Assembly (NCBI GenBank): GCA_009801085.1
Contig: VNWV01000010.1
Location: 496,001 to 560,000, forward strand
Reading direction: 5' to 3'
Origin: Lasiodiplodia sp. COLG20
Taxonomy: Eukaryota; Ascomycota; Dothideomycetes; Botryosphaeriales; Botryosphaeriaceae
Length of the DNA stretch: 64,000 nt
Below, piece by piece: positions 33,725-44,800 of the stretch. The notes below the pieces were generated by a model. It had not been told where the DNA came from. It worked only from the letters and a program-made list of their open reading frames with translations, and did no database searches. A program made the translations under genes and the position numbers. The first letter of the stretch is position 1, and every line of letters begins with the position of its first letter.

Positions 33725-35545
33725 ATGACGGATCAAGAAGCTGACGGGGAGCTCTACGCTCCCTCGGACAAGAGCGTTGCGCGCCAGCTGCGCGAGAACC
33801 CGTACATCCTCGGATTGGCATCAGTAAGCACTTCACACACATGAGATCAATGCTCTGGAACTGACTTATTAAGTTCGCGTCTCTGGGAGGGTTTCTCTTC
33901 GGCTATGACCAGGGCGTCGTCTCGGGCGTCTTGACCATGGAGTCGTTCGCGGCCAAGTTCCCGCGCATCTACCTGGACAGCAGCTTCAAGGGCTGGTTCG
34001 TGTCGACGCTCCTGCTGCTCGCCTGGTTCGGGTCGCTGGTCAACGGCCCCATCGCAGACCGCGTCGGGCGGAAAGGCTCGATGCTGGTGGCCGTCGTCAT
34101 CTTCACCCTCGGCTCCGCCCTTCAAGCCGGCGCGAACTCGGTTGCCATGATTTTCGCAGGTCGCGCCGTCGCTGGGTTTGCGGTTGGAATGCTCACCATG
34201 ATCGTGCCCATGTACATGTCCGAAGTCTCAACACCGGCCATCCGCGGCACCCTGGTCGTCCTGCAACAACGTAAGCAACACCCACATCGATTAACCTCGA
34301 TATTAGCTGACCACGGCAGTGAGCATCACGCTGGGCATCCTGATCAGCTACTGGCTGGAATACGGCACGCAGTACATCGGAGGCGCGCGGTGCGACCCGC
34401 ACATTGCCTACACCGGTGGCTCCTCGTCCGAGCCCGAATTCGACCCGCTCGCAGATGTCGGCCCCAGCGGCTGCACCGGTCAGAGCGAAGCATCCTGGCG
34501 CGTCCCTCTGGCCCTGCAGATCGTCCCCGCCGTCATCCTGGGCCTGGGAATGCTGTTTTACCCGGAATCACCGCGGTACCACCTCATGCGCCACGACGAG
34601 GACGCCGCCCTCTCCGCCCTCGCTCGCATCCGCCGCGCGCACATCGACTCGGACCTCCTGTGCCGCGAGTACCTGGCCATCAAGGCCGAGGTGCTCTTCG
34701 AGGAGTCGTACGCGCGCGACAAGTACCCGGGCAAGACGGGCGTGGCGCTCTACCTGGCGCAATACGCGTCGCTCGTGTCCAGCTGGCCGTCGTTCAAGCG
34801 CCTCGCCGTCGGCTGTTGCGTCATGTTCTTCCAGCAGTTCATGGGCTGCAACGCCATCATCTACTACGCCCCCACCATCTTCGGCCAGCTGGGCCTGTCG
34901 GGCAAGACGACGTCGCTGCTCGCCACGGGCGTCTACGGCATCGTCAACACCCTCTCCACCCTGCCCGCGCTCTTCCTGATCGACAAGGTCGGCCGCCGGC
35001 CCTTGCTCATGTGCGGCGCGGCCGGCACCTTCGTCTCGCTCGTCATCGTCGGCGGCATCATCGGCGGCTACGGCGCGTCGCTCGTCTCGCACAAGGCCGC
35101 GGGCTGGGCCGGCATCGCCTTCGTCTACATCTACGACGTCAACTTCTCGTACTCGTTCGCGCCCATCGGCTGGGTGCTGCCGTCCGAGATCTTCACGCTC
35201 GGCAACCGCAGCAAGGCCATGAGCATCACGACCAGCGCCACGTGGATGTGCAATTTTATTATTGGTCTCGTCACGCCGGATATGTTGGAGACGATCGGCT
35301 GGGGCACCTACATCTTCTTCGCCGCCTTCTGCCTGCTCGCGCTGGCTTTCACGTACTTCTTCGTGCCTGAGACGCGCGGGAAGAGCCTCGAGGATATGGA
35401 TGTCGTGTTTGGCGATACTGCGGCGCATGAGGAGAAGGCGCGGTTGTTTAATATTGCGGCTGAGCTGGGTATTGTTGAGACGGTGGCGGCGGATGACTCG
35501 GGGAAGGCGGCGGCGACGAGGATTGTTGCTGGGGAGGAAGCGTAG
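33725..35545 (+). CDS. Hexose-type MFS sugar transporter
   Basis: Exons 33725-33823, 33874-34270 and 34320-35545; 573 residues. Introns are 50 and 49 nt with GTAAGC donors; the first uses an AAG acceptor. Junctions rebuild LASFASLGGFLFGYDQG and LQQLSITLGILISYW. Sugar-porter signatures are all present: GYDQGVVSG, DRVGRK, PESPRYHLM, QQFMGCNAIIYYAPTIF, DKVGRRPLL and PETRGKSLEDMD. Twelve membrane segments are expected, with sugar uptake by proton symport at the plasma membrane. A 35-residue insertion after segment 5 (about 180-215) holds several Cys and Gly. The substrate cannot be told from sequence. CreA-like sites lie just upstream. Confidence 0.92.
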
Positions 35546-35981
35546 GGGGAGGACGGAGGAGGACTCTTTGGGTGGTGGAGTGCGGAACGGATGGTATGAT
35601 GGATGGCGGGGTGAGGTGGAGTTGGACGGCCTTTGATACCCTTGACGAATAGTGACGATATGTGAACACGATTTACGAGATATATACCAAACTGATGGCT
35701 GGGAGAAACGTTACGGTCAAGACGGGAGATCAAGCCCTTGGGATCTTCAGCGCTTTCGTAGTATGAGAATGAAGTGAAGTCCCTACCTGTGTTCTCTTGG
35801 TTCGTCTGCGCGGTTCGTGTCAGCGACGTTTTCCACAATCCTGAGTTGCTGCAAATGTCTACATCTGCATCCTTCTGGCAGCTTCCACTCACCCTCCCCA
35901 AATGGGCACATCACCCAGGTAACGCCCCGAACCCTGCATATCTTCTACAGGTGACGGCCCAGTGCGCACGGACCACCTGCC

Positions 35982-35989
35982 TATAAATA
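35982..35989 (+). promoter_or_regulatory. TATA-like element ahead of the repeat field
   Basis: TATAAATA is followed within 60 nt by a pyrimidine-rich start-like stretch (TTTTCTCTTCATCCGCTCTC). It is a plausible promoter for a transcript running into the repeat field, but no coding gene follows. Confidence 0.35.
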
Positions 35990-36159
35990 CTCCCAGACTC
36001 TTCGACCAAGCTAACCTTTTCTCTTCATCCGCTCTCTTTGCCTTTTGGCTTAGAACGAGTGACTAGTGTCCTCACTTGGGAAAACCTCGTTCGAGGCACA
36101 CTTCGGGCAAGGATGGCCCGCGAAACATCTATGGACCGAGCTTCTGGCCTTACAGTCTC

Positions 36160-37070
36160 ATCACTAGTGGGGTCCTGGGGGCTGTTCAAAGTGTGGGCTT
36201 CTGGGGGGCTTCTTTGGTGGGGTCCTGGGGGCTTTCGGTGCCGACTACCGTTAAAGGTTGGGGTGGGTTGGGAAAGACTCAGCACTTAGTTAGTGCTGGG
36301 GGTACAGATCCTCTGGGGGCTTTTTTTTGGTTTGACTTTTTTTTGTTCTTTCAAAGTCAGCAAATTCTGATGGTTCGACTTCATCTGGGTGTCACGCTGG
36401 GAATGTTGCACCTTGCCCGATGATAATTGCGTCTTGGGTTGATGGCAAGAATCCCTGAGTACCCTGGGATCTGATGCATGGCCTGAAGTGTCAAGGTGAC
36501 GACTACCTAAAGGTCGGGGTTTGGGTTGGGCTGCAGCACCCAGTGCTGGGGGCAAATAAGGGTCTGGGGGCTTTTTGAATTCAGTCATTCTGATGGCCGG
36601 CTTCACTTGGTTGGCACTGAGGGAGGTGTTCCGCCTTTGATGGGCCTCTTCACTCGGGGACCAAGGGAGGCATTGCATCTCTGATGAATTTCCTCGCCGC
36701 CTTGGCAACTGAGGAAGATGCTACGTCTCTGACGAGCCTCTTCACTTTGGAGCCAAGGCAGGGAGATGTTTAATCTCTGATGCATTTACTCGCCTTGGGA
36801 ACCGAGGGAGACGCTACATCTCAGGTGAGCGACTTTGCCTTGGGCACTGAGGGGAGCCGGCCTGATGAGCGTCCTGGCTTGGTGACGACTACCTTCAAAG
36901 GTCGGGGTGGAGTGGGATGCAGCCTCGTGTGCTGCGGGTAAAGAGCAGGCAGGCTACTTCACTTGGGGGTTCAGTGAGGCTTCGAAGACATCACTGGACT
37001 TGAGCTTGGTGACGACTACCTGAAGGTCGGGGTGGGTGGGCTGCAGTCTTGTGCTGGGGGAATAGGGAAC
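36160..37070. repeat. Degenerate, nested G-rich repeat field
   Basis: A unit beginning GGTGACGACTACCT, then AAGGTCGGGG and GTGCTGGGGG, recurs at about 36237 (worn), 36495, 36881 and 37008. Between them are diverged copies of a second unit of roughly 45-60 nt built on CTCTTCACT, CCAAGGGAGG and CATCTCTGATG (36610-36830). A short element, GGGGTCCTGGGGGCT, is repeated at about 36169 and 36218. Copies differ by substitutions and small indels, and no reading frame stays open through them. It resembles an old minisatellite or worn internal repeats of a lost gene. Confidence 0.6.
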
Positions 37071-37376
37071 AGTGGTTTCACTTGAGAGAGCTTTGGGCAC
37101 TGGGGTCGTTATTTACGAAGGCAATTGCGGAAATCATTTCTTTTGACACCTGCGTGACTTGTGTGGAGTGACTTGTATGAATTTCTTCACAGAGTGTCCA
37201 CACAGAAAGTGCAAGATCAACCGTCCCGAAACCGGTTCGAGTGAGAAAAGACCAACAACCAGATTGAACGAGCCTCATTGAACCACCATCCTTCCATGTC
37301 CACCGGCCCCCACCCAACCCATTCATTCCCCCAACCAGACCAAAAAGAAGCCATCATCATCATCATTCCTCCCCTC

Positions 37377-38188
37377 TCAAGTCCTCGAACACCCCGTCTT
37401 AGCCGTCAACTCGCTCGGGCACTCGACCTCCTCCCAATCGACGGTCGGGTTATCCGCGTTCTCGAACCAGTCGAAGCGCCAGTAGCAGCCGTCCTTGAAG
37501 TTGGCGGGCAGGTTGTCGCACTGCGAGCGGCTGGAGAAGCCGCCGTACTGGTTGCCCATGTCGATGCCGCCCCACTCCTTGGTGCAGCCGTCGAAGATGC
37601 CCACGCCGCCGCCCGGCATGGCCAGGTCGAAGTGGTTGTCGCCCAGGTCGCCGCCCGTGTTGGTGATCTGCACGATCATGGATTTGCCGGAGACGGCGGT
37701 TGAGGTGAAGGTGAGTCTGTGCGGTGTTGGGTTAGTGAGGGTGTGGGAATGACTCGGGACGGGGTTTAAATGAAATGAGAGGGATGGAGAGGTACGAGAA
37801 GGGAGGGACGGAGATGAAGTAGGTTTTCACCACAAAAAGCCAAAAACAATAACAAAATAACTCACTTATAACAACCACAGCACCAGTCCGACTCGCTCTT
37901 GCCCGACAGCTTGGCCGCGGCGAAGCCGTACGACAGCGAGTCGTCAATGGCCCACGGGCTCTGGTTGGAGCAGTAGTAGGCCTCGCCGCCGTCGCACGAC
38001 GACTTGGCGTCGACGTCGGTGATGGGGTTGTCGTTGATGTCGCAGGTGCCGACGGGGCTGGTCACCGACGCCTTCTCGCTCCACGCGCACGACGGCTTGC
38101 AGCAGTCCCAGTAGCGCGTCGTCACGCCGCTGGCCGCCATGGCCGTGCTGGCGCCGCCGAGGAGGATGGTCCAGGTGCGTGGGATCAT
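37377..38188 (-). CDS. Secreted GH45 endo-beta-1,4-glucanase
   Basis: Exons 38188-37866 and 37716-37377 with a 149-nt intron (GTGAGT donor, CGCACAG acceptor) joining CCGCYK to LTFTSTAV; 220 residues. A signal peptide of about 18 residues ends in AMA. The GH45 start [12 protein letters not shown] carries the catalytic base Asp28, and [17 protein letters not shown] carries the proton donor Asp138. Many Cys residues are placed for disulfides. It cleaves internal beta-1,4 bonds of cellulose. There is no cellulose-binding module or linker, so this is a catalytic-domain-only form. A TATA box sits about 150 nt upstream. Confidence 0.95.
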
Positions 38189-39463
38189 GATGGTTGGTGA
38201 TCTGGAGAGGATTGCAGGAAGAAGAGAGGAAGTGAGGGTGCTGCTGCTGCCTGCGAAATGATGATGTCTTTCTTTTCCTTTGCTTTTTCGTTGTTTTTCT
38301 TTTTTCTTTCCCGTCTGGACATGTCTTAGACGTCTTTTATATGGTAGCGCCTAACCTGGCCTTAACCGTTTGTGGTTATCACCGTCACCTGGAATAGGGG
38401 AAGGCCGTCTCGCACGATGTGGTCTGTCAACGCGAGTCAAGATTCGCCCGGCTATACAAGATGGCCAGATTGGTCGACGTTCCAGTTTCAACCGCTGGCA
38501 CGACGGCCCGCGATGCGGTCCGCACGGTTCAGGAGTGAAAAGGTGACTTCGAGTGGGGCCCTTCCTTCGCTGCCAAGAGCTCATGATAGGCTATCGGGAT
38601 TGTCGTGGCCGGGATTATCAACATGATAAATGCTCGGCTGAGCTTGCTCCGAAATTTTATGCTTAATGGGGTTGTTTTAAACTCCGGGGAATGCCTGCAG
38701 AATGATGTTCTTTGCCCTGCCAGGGCTTGTTCGCTTAGGCGCCGGCGCACGAGCCGAAGGATCCGGAATGCCCGCGGGGATTGGATGTCTGTCAAACCTG
38801 TTCCTGAGTTAAATGTGGGGTGCTGACGTGAGTCTCGGTCCAGTCCATATGAGCTGGTTTGCGGAGCGATTGAAATTGAAGGGCGGTGAGTTGTCATGCC
38901 ACAATCCGGCTGATATCGTGGCTCAATCAACCTTCGACATGTCAAGCACCGCTGGTATAACATCTGCCTGGTGCATCGTAAGGATTAGCATGGGGCCTGC
39001 CAAGCCAATGGCCAGAGACTCACAGCATTCAGTCTTTGATGAGGGGGTAAACACTGGATCCTTTTGTCAAACAGAGATGTTCCAAAAACGTTGCTTTTTG
39101 ATTCTTTCCCAACCACGGTACTTCACAAATCCTGTTATGCAAAATTCGCCAAACGCCTCTTCCCATGCCATCTCATCTTCCAATCTCCTTGATTAACAGT
39201 TTCGCCAGATTCAATTCTCCTCAAGGCCGTCTCGAGTCCAATCGTACATTCATATAAGGGGGAGGCTCCTGCGTCTCCGGATCAACGCCGACGAGCACGG
39301 CAAACGGCACACTCCGTCTCGCAGTCGATCGAAATCGGGGTTCTCGTTTGCCATCATGAGAGTCCACACAACGCTGATTCCTGTACAGTCATATCAGCAC
39401 CGGAACGAGACGCCAGCTTGGCCAGGGCAAGTCGATACTCACAGCCCCCGGAAAGCAATCTGT
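38189..39463. other. Intergenic, GH45 promoter and MFS 3' flank
   Basis: No gene was recognised. The part next to 38189 is the GH45 promoter and leader. One GTGGGG (CreA-like) is at 38553-38558; a single site is weak evidence. Confidence 0.5.
38335..38341 (-). promoter_or_regulatory. TATA box, GH45 gene
   Basis: On the minus strand this reads TATAAAA, about 150 nt upstream of the GH45 ATG, a usual distance for filamentous fungi when the leader is about 100 nt. Confidence 0.5.
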
Positions 39464-41137
39464 TTACCTCATTTTCAACAGCGTGGCACACGCCTTCCGC
39501 GAGCGGGCGGCGTACGAGCTGACGTTCTTCCACAGCGCCGCCGACTTGGGCAGAGCCGAACTCTCGCCACGCTCGGCATCATCCTCCTCACCGGCCTTCC
39601 TGCCCGCCTTCTTCATGCGCGGCATCATAGCCCAGATAGTCAGCAGGGCGGCCAACAGCGCGACGATGACGGGCTGCAGCACCTGCACGCCCTTCGCCTG
39701 CGCCAGCACGCCCACCGCAAAAGGGAAAATCGCCGCGCCGCTCCCCCCAAACGCGGCCGCAAAACCGATAGCCGAGACGTGCAGATGCGCCGGCAACAGC
39801 TTCGTCGTCGCCACAACCACAGCCGGGAATAGCGGGCCGAGGAAGAAACCCTCAATCGCCACAGCGACGGCGGACACGACGAACTGCGGGACGAGCCAGA
39901 AGAGCAGCTGGAAGCCGATGGCGGCGGGCACGTAGATGGCGACGGCCAGCTTCTCGCCGATGCGCGGCGTCACGAAGCCCAGCGCGACGCGCCCCACCGT
40001 GATGCCGATCCAGAAGCCCGTCGCGACCATGCCCGACTCGAAGTCGCCGCCGTCGCGCTGCCGCGTCATGAAGACGACGATCCACCCGCCCAGCGCCACC
40101 TCGACGCCCACGTAGCCCAGCAGGAAGATGGCGGCGACCCAGCTGACGCGCGAGCGCAGCGCTTCTTTGAGGAGCTTGCCGCTGCTGTTGCTGTCGTCGG
40201 CGTTCTCGGCGGACGAGGAAGGAGGAGCGCTGCTGCTGGAGGAGGTCTTGAAGTGATGGGCCGTCGCGCCCCAGAAAGCCGCCAGTGAGGTAACCAGCTC
40301 AATGGCAGCGGCGCCGACCATCAGGTAGTAGAAGCCCCACCAGCCCCAGCCGGCCTTGGTGATCAGGCTGGTGGCGATGAGCGGCGACAGCACGGCGCCG
40401 ACGCCGTAGATGCCGTGCAGCAGGCCCAGCAGCTCGTTCGGGTTGGCCAGCTTGCCGATCCACGCGTTCCACGCCGCGTCCTCGATGCCGTTGGCGAAGC
40501 CCGCGATCAAGAAGAAGACGATCAGCGCCGGGTACGGCGGGTGCGCCGCGATGCCCACGTATGCCGTCAGGTGGCAGAACGGGCCCATGAAGGCCACGCC
40601 GCGCTGGCCGAAGCGGTTGTGGATCCAGTTGTTGAGCAGCGCGGCCGCTGCGTAGCCGCCCAGTGGCGAGAAGAAGACGAGCGAGACGACCGTGTAGTTG
40701 AGGCCGTAGTACTTTTCGAGCTGGTGGAGAGAAGAAGCGTTAGACAATATACTCATTTTGATCGAAAGCAGAGGGGCTCAAAAACGCGGAGCAATGATCT
40801 TCAAGAGAGAAAGAGGCATGCGTACATATGGGATAATGGCCTATTCAAAGTTAGCTCCTAGCTCAGGGAAGTGATTGAGAGCGGATTGAAGACTTACGCC
40901 GTATGCAGCATCGTTGCCGCCCATGACCAAGAAGCCCCAGAATGTTGCAAGCAGGCGGTACGTGTTTGTGCGATTGCTATTCCATTTCTCGACTACGGGC
41001 ACGGCCGTGTCCGGCGGAGAGCTGGAAACCTGAGACGTCGAGGCGGCATCGTTGGCGTCCCGAATGGGCTCCGATTTTGGATCGGGAGCTGGCAGCTGCT
41101 GCAACTCGATGGTATCTGACTGAGTTGAGGAGGCCAT
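39464..41137 (-). CDS. MFS transporter, BSC6-like
   Basis: Exons 41137-40898, 40840-40826 and 39464-40720 read on the minus strand; 503 residues. The middle exon is only 15 nt (AIIPY) between introns of 57 and 105 nt, and without it the conserved block NDAAYGAIIPYLEKYYGLNY would be broken. Twelve membrane segments are predicted, with a Ser-rich central loop (SSSSSAPPSSSAENADDSN). The blocks FANGIEDAAWNAWIGKL and LLHGIYGVGAVLSPLIATS are typical of the fungal Bsc6/fucose-permease-like branch of MFS. The substrate is unknown. A TATA-like element lies 49-55 nt upstream of the ATG. Confidence 0.86.
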
Positions 41138-41831
41138 GATTGAAACTGTAGTGTGGAGTACGTCGACGAGGCCTGGCCGAGCCCAATTTATAGTTTCATG
41201 GCAGACATTGTGTCATCGCACAAGGGGAACCAGCCCTGTGGGGCATCTGCGGGCTGACCTGCGGGGTCGCTAACCCTTGCTGGCAGTACTGAGCGCCGGG
41301 GATCCGAGTTGCTGCGAATCATAAGAAGCGTACGGTAAAATGCCGGTAAGAGGCCCAGGTACGAGGCCGTGGATGATCCATCGGTGAGGAACGCCACCTC
41401 ACCGTTTTCCGTTCCCAAAACGGAACCACTGTCCTCTGGCTTTCAGTCTTCAGTCGCCATCCGCTGAGAAATCAAATTATTCGAAGCTACCAGCGGTCAG
41501 CTGCTGTGAATAATGCGGTCAAGCACGACGAAACTACGCCGGCGAACTACGCTTCCAGGTTACGGCCTATGTAGGATCTTTCCTTCAGCGATTCTGAACG
41601 CAGCAACGGGGTTTTCAACCGATAGATCCGGGCCCAATCGCATTATAGCTAGGCTTATGCGGCTCCAATGGCAAAAAGTCGGGCGGAGAAACAGACGTGG
41701 GGAAAACCCGCGGCGGAAGCCATTCCGGGAAACTGCCAAGGAATGAGCTGGCCCGGGGAAATCCATGGCGGAGAAGAAAAATATTCCCAGACTACTAAGT
41801 TGCCGCGGCAGCCGCTTTCACTACAGACTAC
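41138..41831. other. Intergenic, BSC6-like promoter and 3' flank of CorA-like gene
   Basis: No gene was recognised. On the minus strand, TATAAAT lies at 41186-41192, close to the BSC6-like start. Confidence 0.45.
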
Positions 41832-44800
41832 TCACACCAGGTGTTGTGGCGATCTGAGAGGCTTCGCCCTCCGAATGCCTGGACGCTGCGTCAGAAATGA
41901 CAAGATTCCGGGGGAATCTTTATCCGCCTTTTCTTCCCCCACAGTCGATGCGCTGTCTCGCTGCGCTTGGCCTCCAGGAGGAGCCACGATTCGCAGACCT
42001 CCAGGCTTTCGAGTCTGCATGGATGCGATGCTCGCCTTCCTCGGTGGACTCTCAGCCGCAGCAATGCTGTGTCGGAAAAAATTGAGCATGGCCTTGAAGC
42101 CGAGCTCAAGCGTGCGGGCGTTAATTAGAGCGACGATGACGATGAAAAGCGTGACAAAGGCTACACCGATGGTGCCGACGATGGGCAGCCACTCCGGCGA
42201 GCCACTCATGCTGAAAATCGAGACAGCGAAGCCGAGTGGCAGGAAGAAAGCTGTGATGTAGGTAAAGAGGCGGATGTCTTCAGCCCCACGCAAGTTCAGG
42301 TCGTCCCTAACGCGGTCAAGGCGATCCGTGAGCGACTGCCCGAAAGAGCGGATGCGCGCTCGGCACCGCTCCAGCTCCTGCACTCGCCGCCCGTTCGACA
42401 CTTCCAACTTGGTCACCGCCGACCGGTACTTGCGCTCGTCATTGCGCGTCCACCGCGGCTTCTCTGGCCCTCGATCTTCTTCTCTCCTTTGCCAGCTGTA
42501 AATCTTCTCGAGGTTCTCGCTCAGGTCCTCTTCCAGCACCTGGAGGATGCGCTCCAGCATCGCCCACTCCTCCCGGAACGACAGGTACGCGTCGCTGTCG
42601 ATCCTGAACAAGGAGATGGAATCGGTGAGAGCATCTGAAAGCATGTCCGAACGCGCCTTCAGCACTGCGGCATTGGTGCTTGTGCGTACTCCGAGATCCT
42701 GCTGGACCTTCGCCTTCGCCGCTTCCAACACTTCGTTCGCGCTCTGCGTCATATCGTCTACGATCTTATCGAAGAGAAGCAGCTCAAGAACCTTGCGTTG
42801 TCTCCACAGAGGCTTGTCCCGGTCGGCTTTGGGCAGCCGCTTGTCGAAGATGATCTCCTGTAGCCGCGTTCCGAGCTCTTTCTCACCTAAGGAATCGTCC
42901 GCTGGCCTACGTTCCAAGAAGTGGCATGTCCAGTACCTATCAAAGAAGTCGCCGTCGAAGCGGAATCCCGCAGCCGCGCGATCGATCATTTTGTCCCTGC
43001 CGGGGAAACCGTCAACTTCCAGAGGTGACATTTTCTCACCCACCTCCACTTTACCAGGCGCTTTGTCTACAAGCTGGTAGTACGACAGATGGAACTCGGT
43101 TTCCCACATGTTTAGCACCGACGCAACATCATCCAAGAGGTACTTCTCGGCCTTGGCATGCCTGTCGAAGAAGGACGACAGTTTCGGCTTCTCGCCACTG
43201 GGCGCCACCAAGCAGCACAGAATGGTGGATCCATCGTCCACACGCGGCAGCCAAACGAGCCGTTTCTTTGCCGAATGTGCGGTCCTGATCTTGCTCAGCG
43301 CATCTTTGAACTGAGAAGTGCTGTGCATGCGGATATTACGACCGGGACTACCGACATCATGGTGATGGTGATTCTGACGGTGCTGTTCCGACTGGGCGTG
43401 GTGCATGAAGCCGCACCTTGCTACTTCCAGGACGGTACCCCTGATGCCCTCTTCAGCAAAGAATTTCCCATCGCCTTCATGACAATTCCGCACAACCTCC
43501 CATGTCTCGCTACCAAGCTCGCAGAGCCACCGTCCTACCTCGTACCGGAACCGATCATCGACGCGGATCTCATCCCACAGGTCACTGTCCGGTGAGATTG
43601 ATCGTAGTAGGTCGTAGAGATTGAAATTTTGGTTAATCTCAAAGGGATGAAAGCGTTCCAGCTGCGAGTCGAACTCCAGAAACGCCGGGTAATTGTATAG
43701 CCACTCATCCGCAGGCTCGATGATGCTTCGGTGGTCGAAGAGGTCATTAAAAGGTACAGTCTTCTTCATGACAAGACCATGCCTCCTACCACCATGAATT
43801 GCGGCCGTGTTAAGACCGATCAAATCCTCCGTTTCGGATCTTGTATCGAAAACAAACGGTTCGATGTGGGGGGTGATGACGGTCCTCGGCTCAGGCAGGC
43901 TGAACTCCTGCTTCTGGTTCTTCCCGTACTTGAGAAGTGCATAAGGGATCTCGAAGGCAGCATGCCAGTAAAAGTCCCAGGTGCGCTTTTCCTGGACCAT
44001 GTCGGGCTCCTTGGTCACCTCGTCAAGCTGTCCAGCAAACAGTCCACTGGGTGAAGAACTCCGGAGCAGCACTGTCGTCGCGACATTGCACATGTCCTCT
44101 GCCGGCCTCTGGTTGATCGCATGCCCCTTCTTTCCCATGATGATGGCTAACGCGTAACGCAGAGGATTGTCCCACCCGGCATCCTGATTCTCCTCATGGT
44201 ATCTCTGAACCTCGATTGTGCGGTCCCACGCGGCAATCCGATTCTGTCCCCGCGAGGAATCCGCCGCCGCCACCTCGAAAAAGGCCGAATTCATGTCGTG
44301 GAACAGGGCCGTATCTCGAGAAAAGAAAAGGAAACGGCTCTCACCAGCGGAGCGAGATACAGCCAGCATCCGCTGATTCATGAAAACGGGGTTGTCTGTC
44401 GTGAACCTGCGAATGATTTGGCGCTGGGCTTCCGCAGAAGAGAAGTCTCTTGGAGGCCTTGGTCCATCTTCTCTGTCCTCTTCTCTGTCAGGCCGTCGCC
44501 CCACACTTCTCCGTGTAGTCTTCTTTCGTCTCGCCCTGACAGTCTGTGGCTTCAGCAGCGAGCCAAACCCCAGATCCTCGATGCTTCTCAAGGCCTTCCA
44601 AATCCAGACGTGGTCATCTAGGCGGTACTCTCCCGTGAAGGCACTGGTAGGCCGAGCAAACGCGAAGCACTTTCGCCTATCCAGCGCTTCCAGGCTCCTG
44701 ATCCATGGTCCAATGCACTGCCGAACGTTCTCACGAAAACTGTTGTCTCTAAATGTCTTGGTAAATTCGGCGGCCTTGATGACCTGGAAAGGTGTGTCCG

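Larger units (their letters stand above)
35546..37376. other. Intergenic between convergent genes, contains repeat field
   Basis: It lies between the stops of the hexose transporter and the minus-strand GH45 gene. It contains a TATA-like element near 35982 and the degenerate repeat field. No intact gene was recognised. Confidence 0.5.

Noticed and set aside
34568..35428. 286-codon minus-strand frame
   Set aside because: Antisense shadow of the hexose transporter's third exon; charged, low-complexity translation without motifs.
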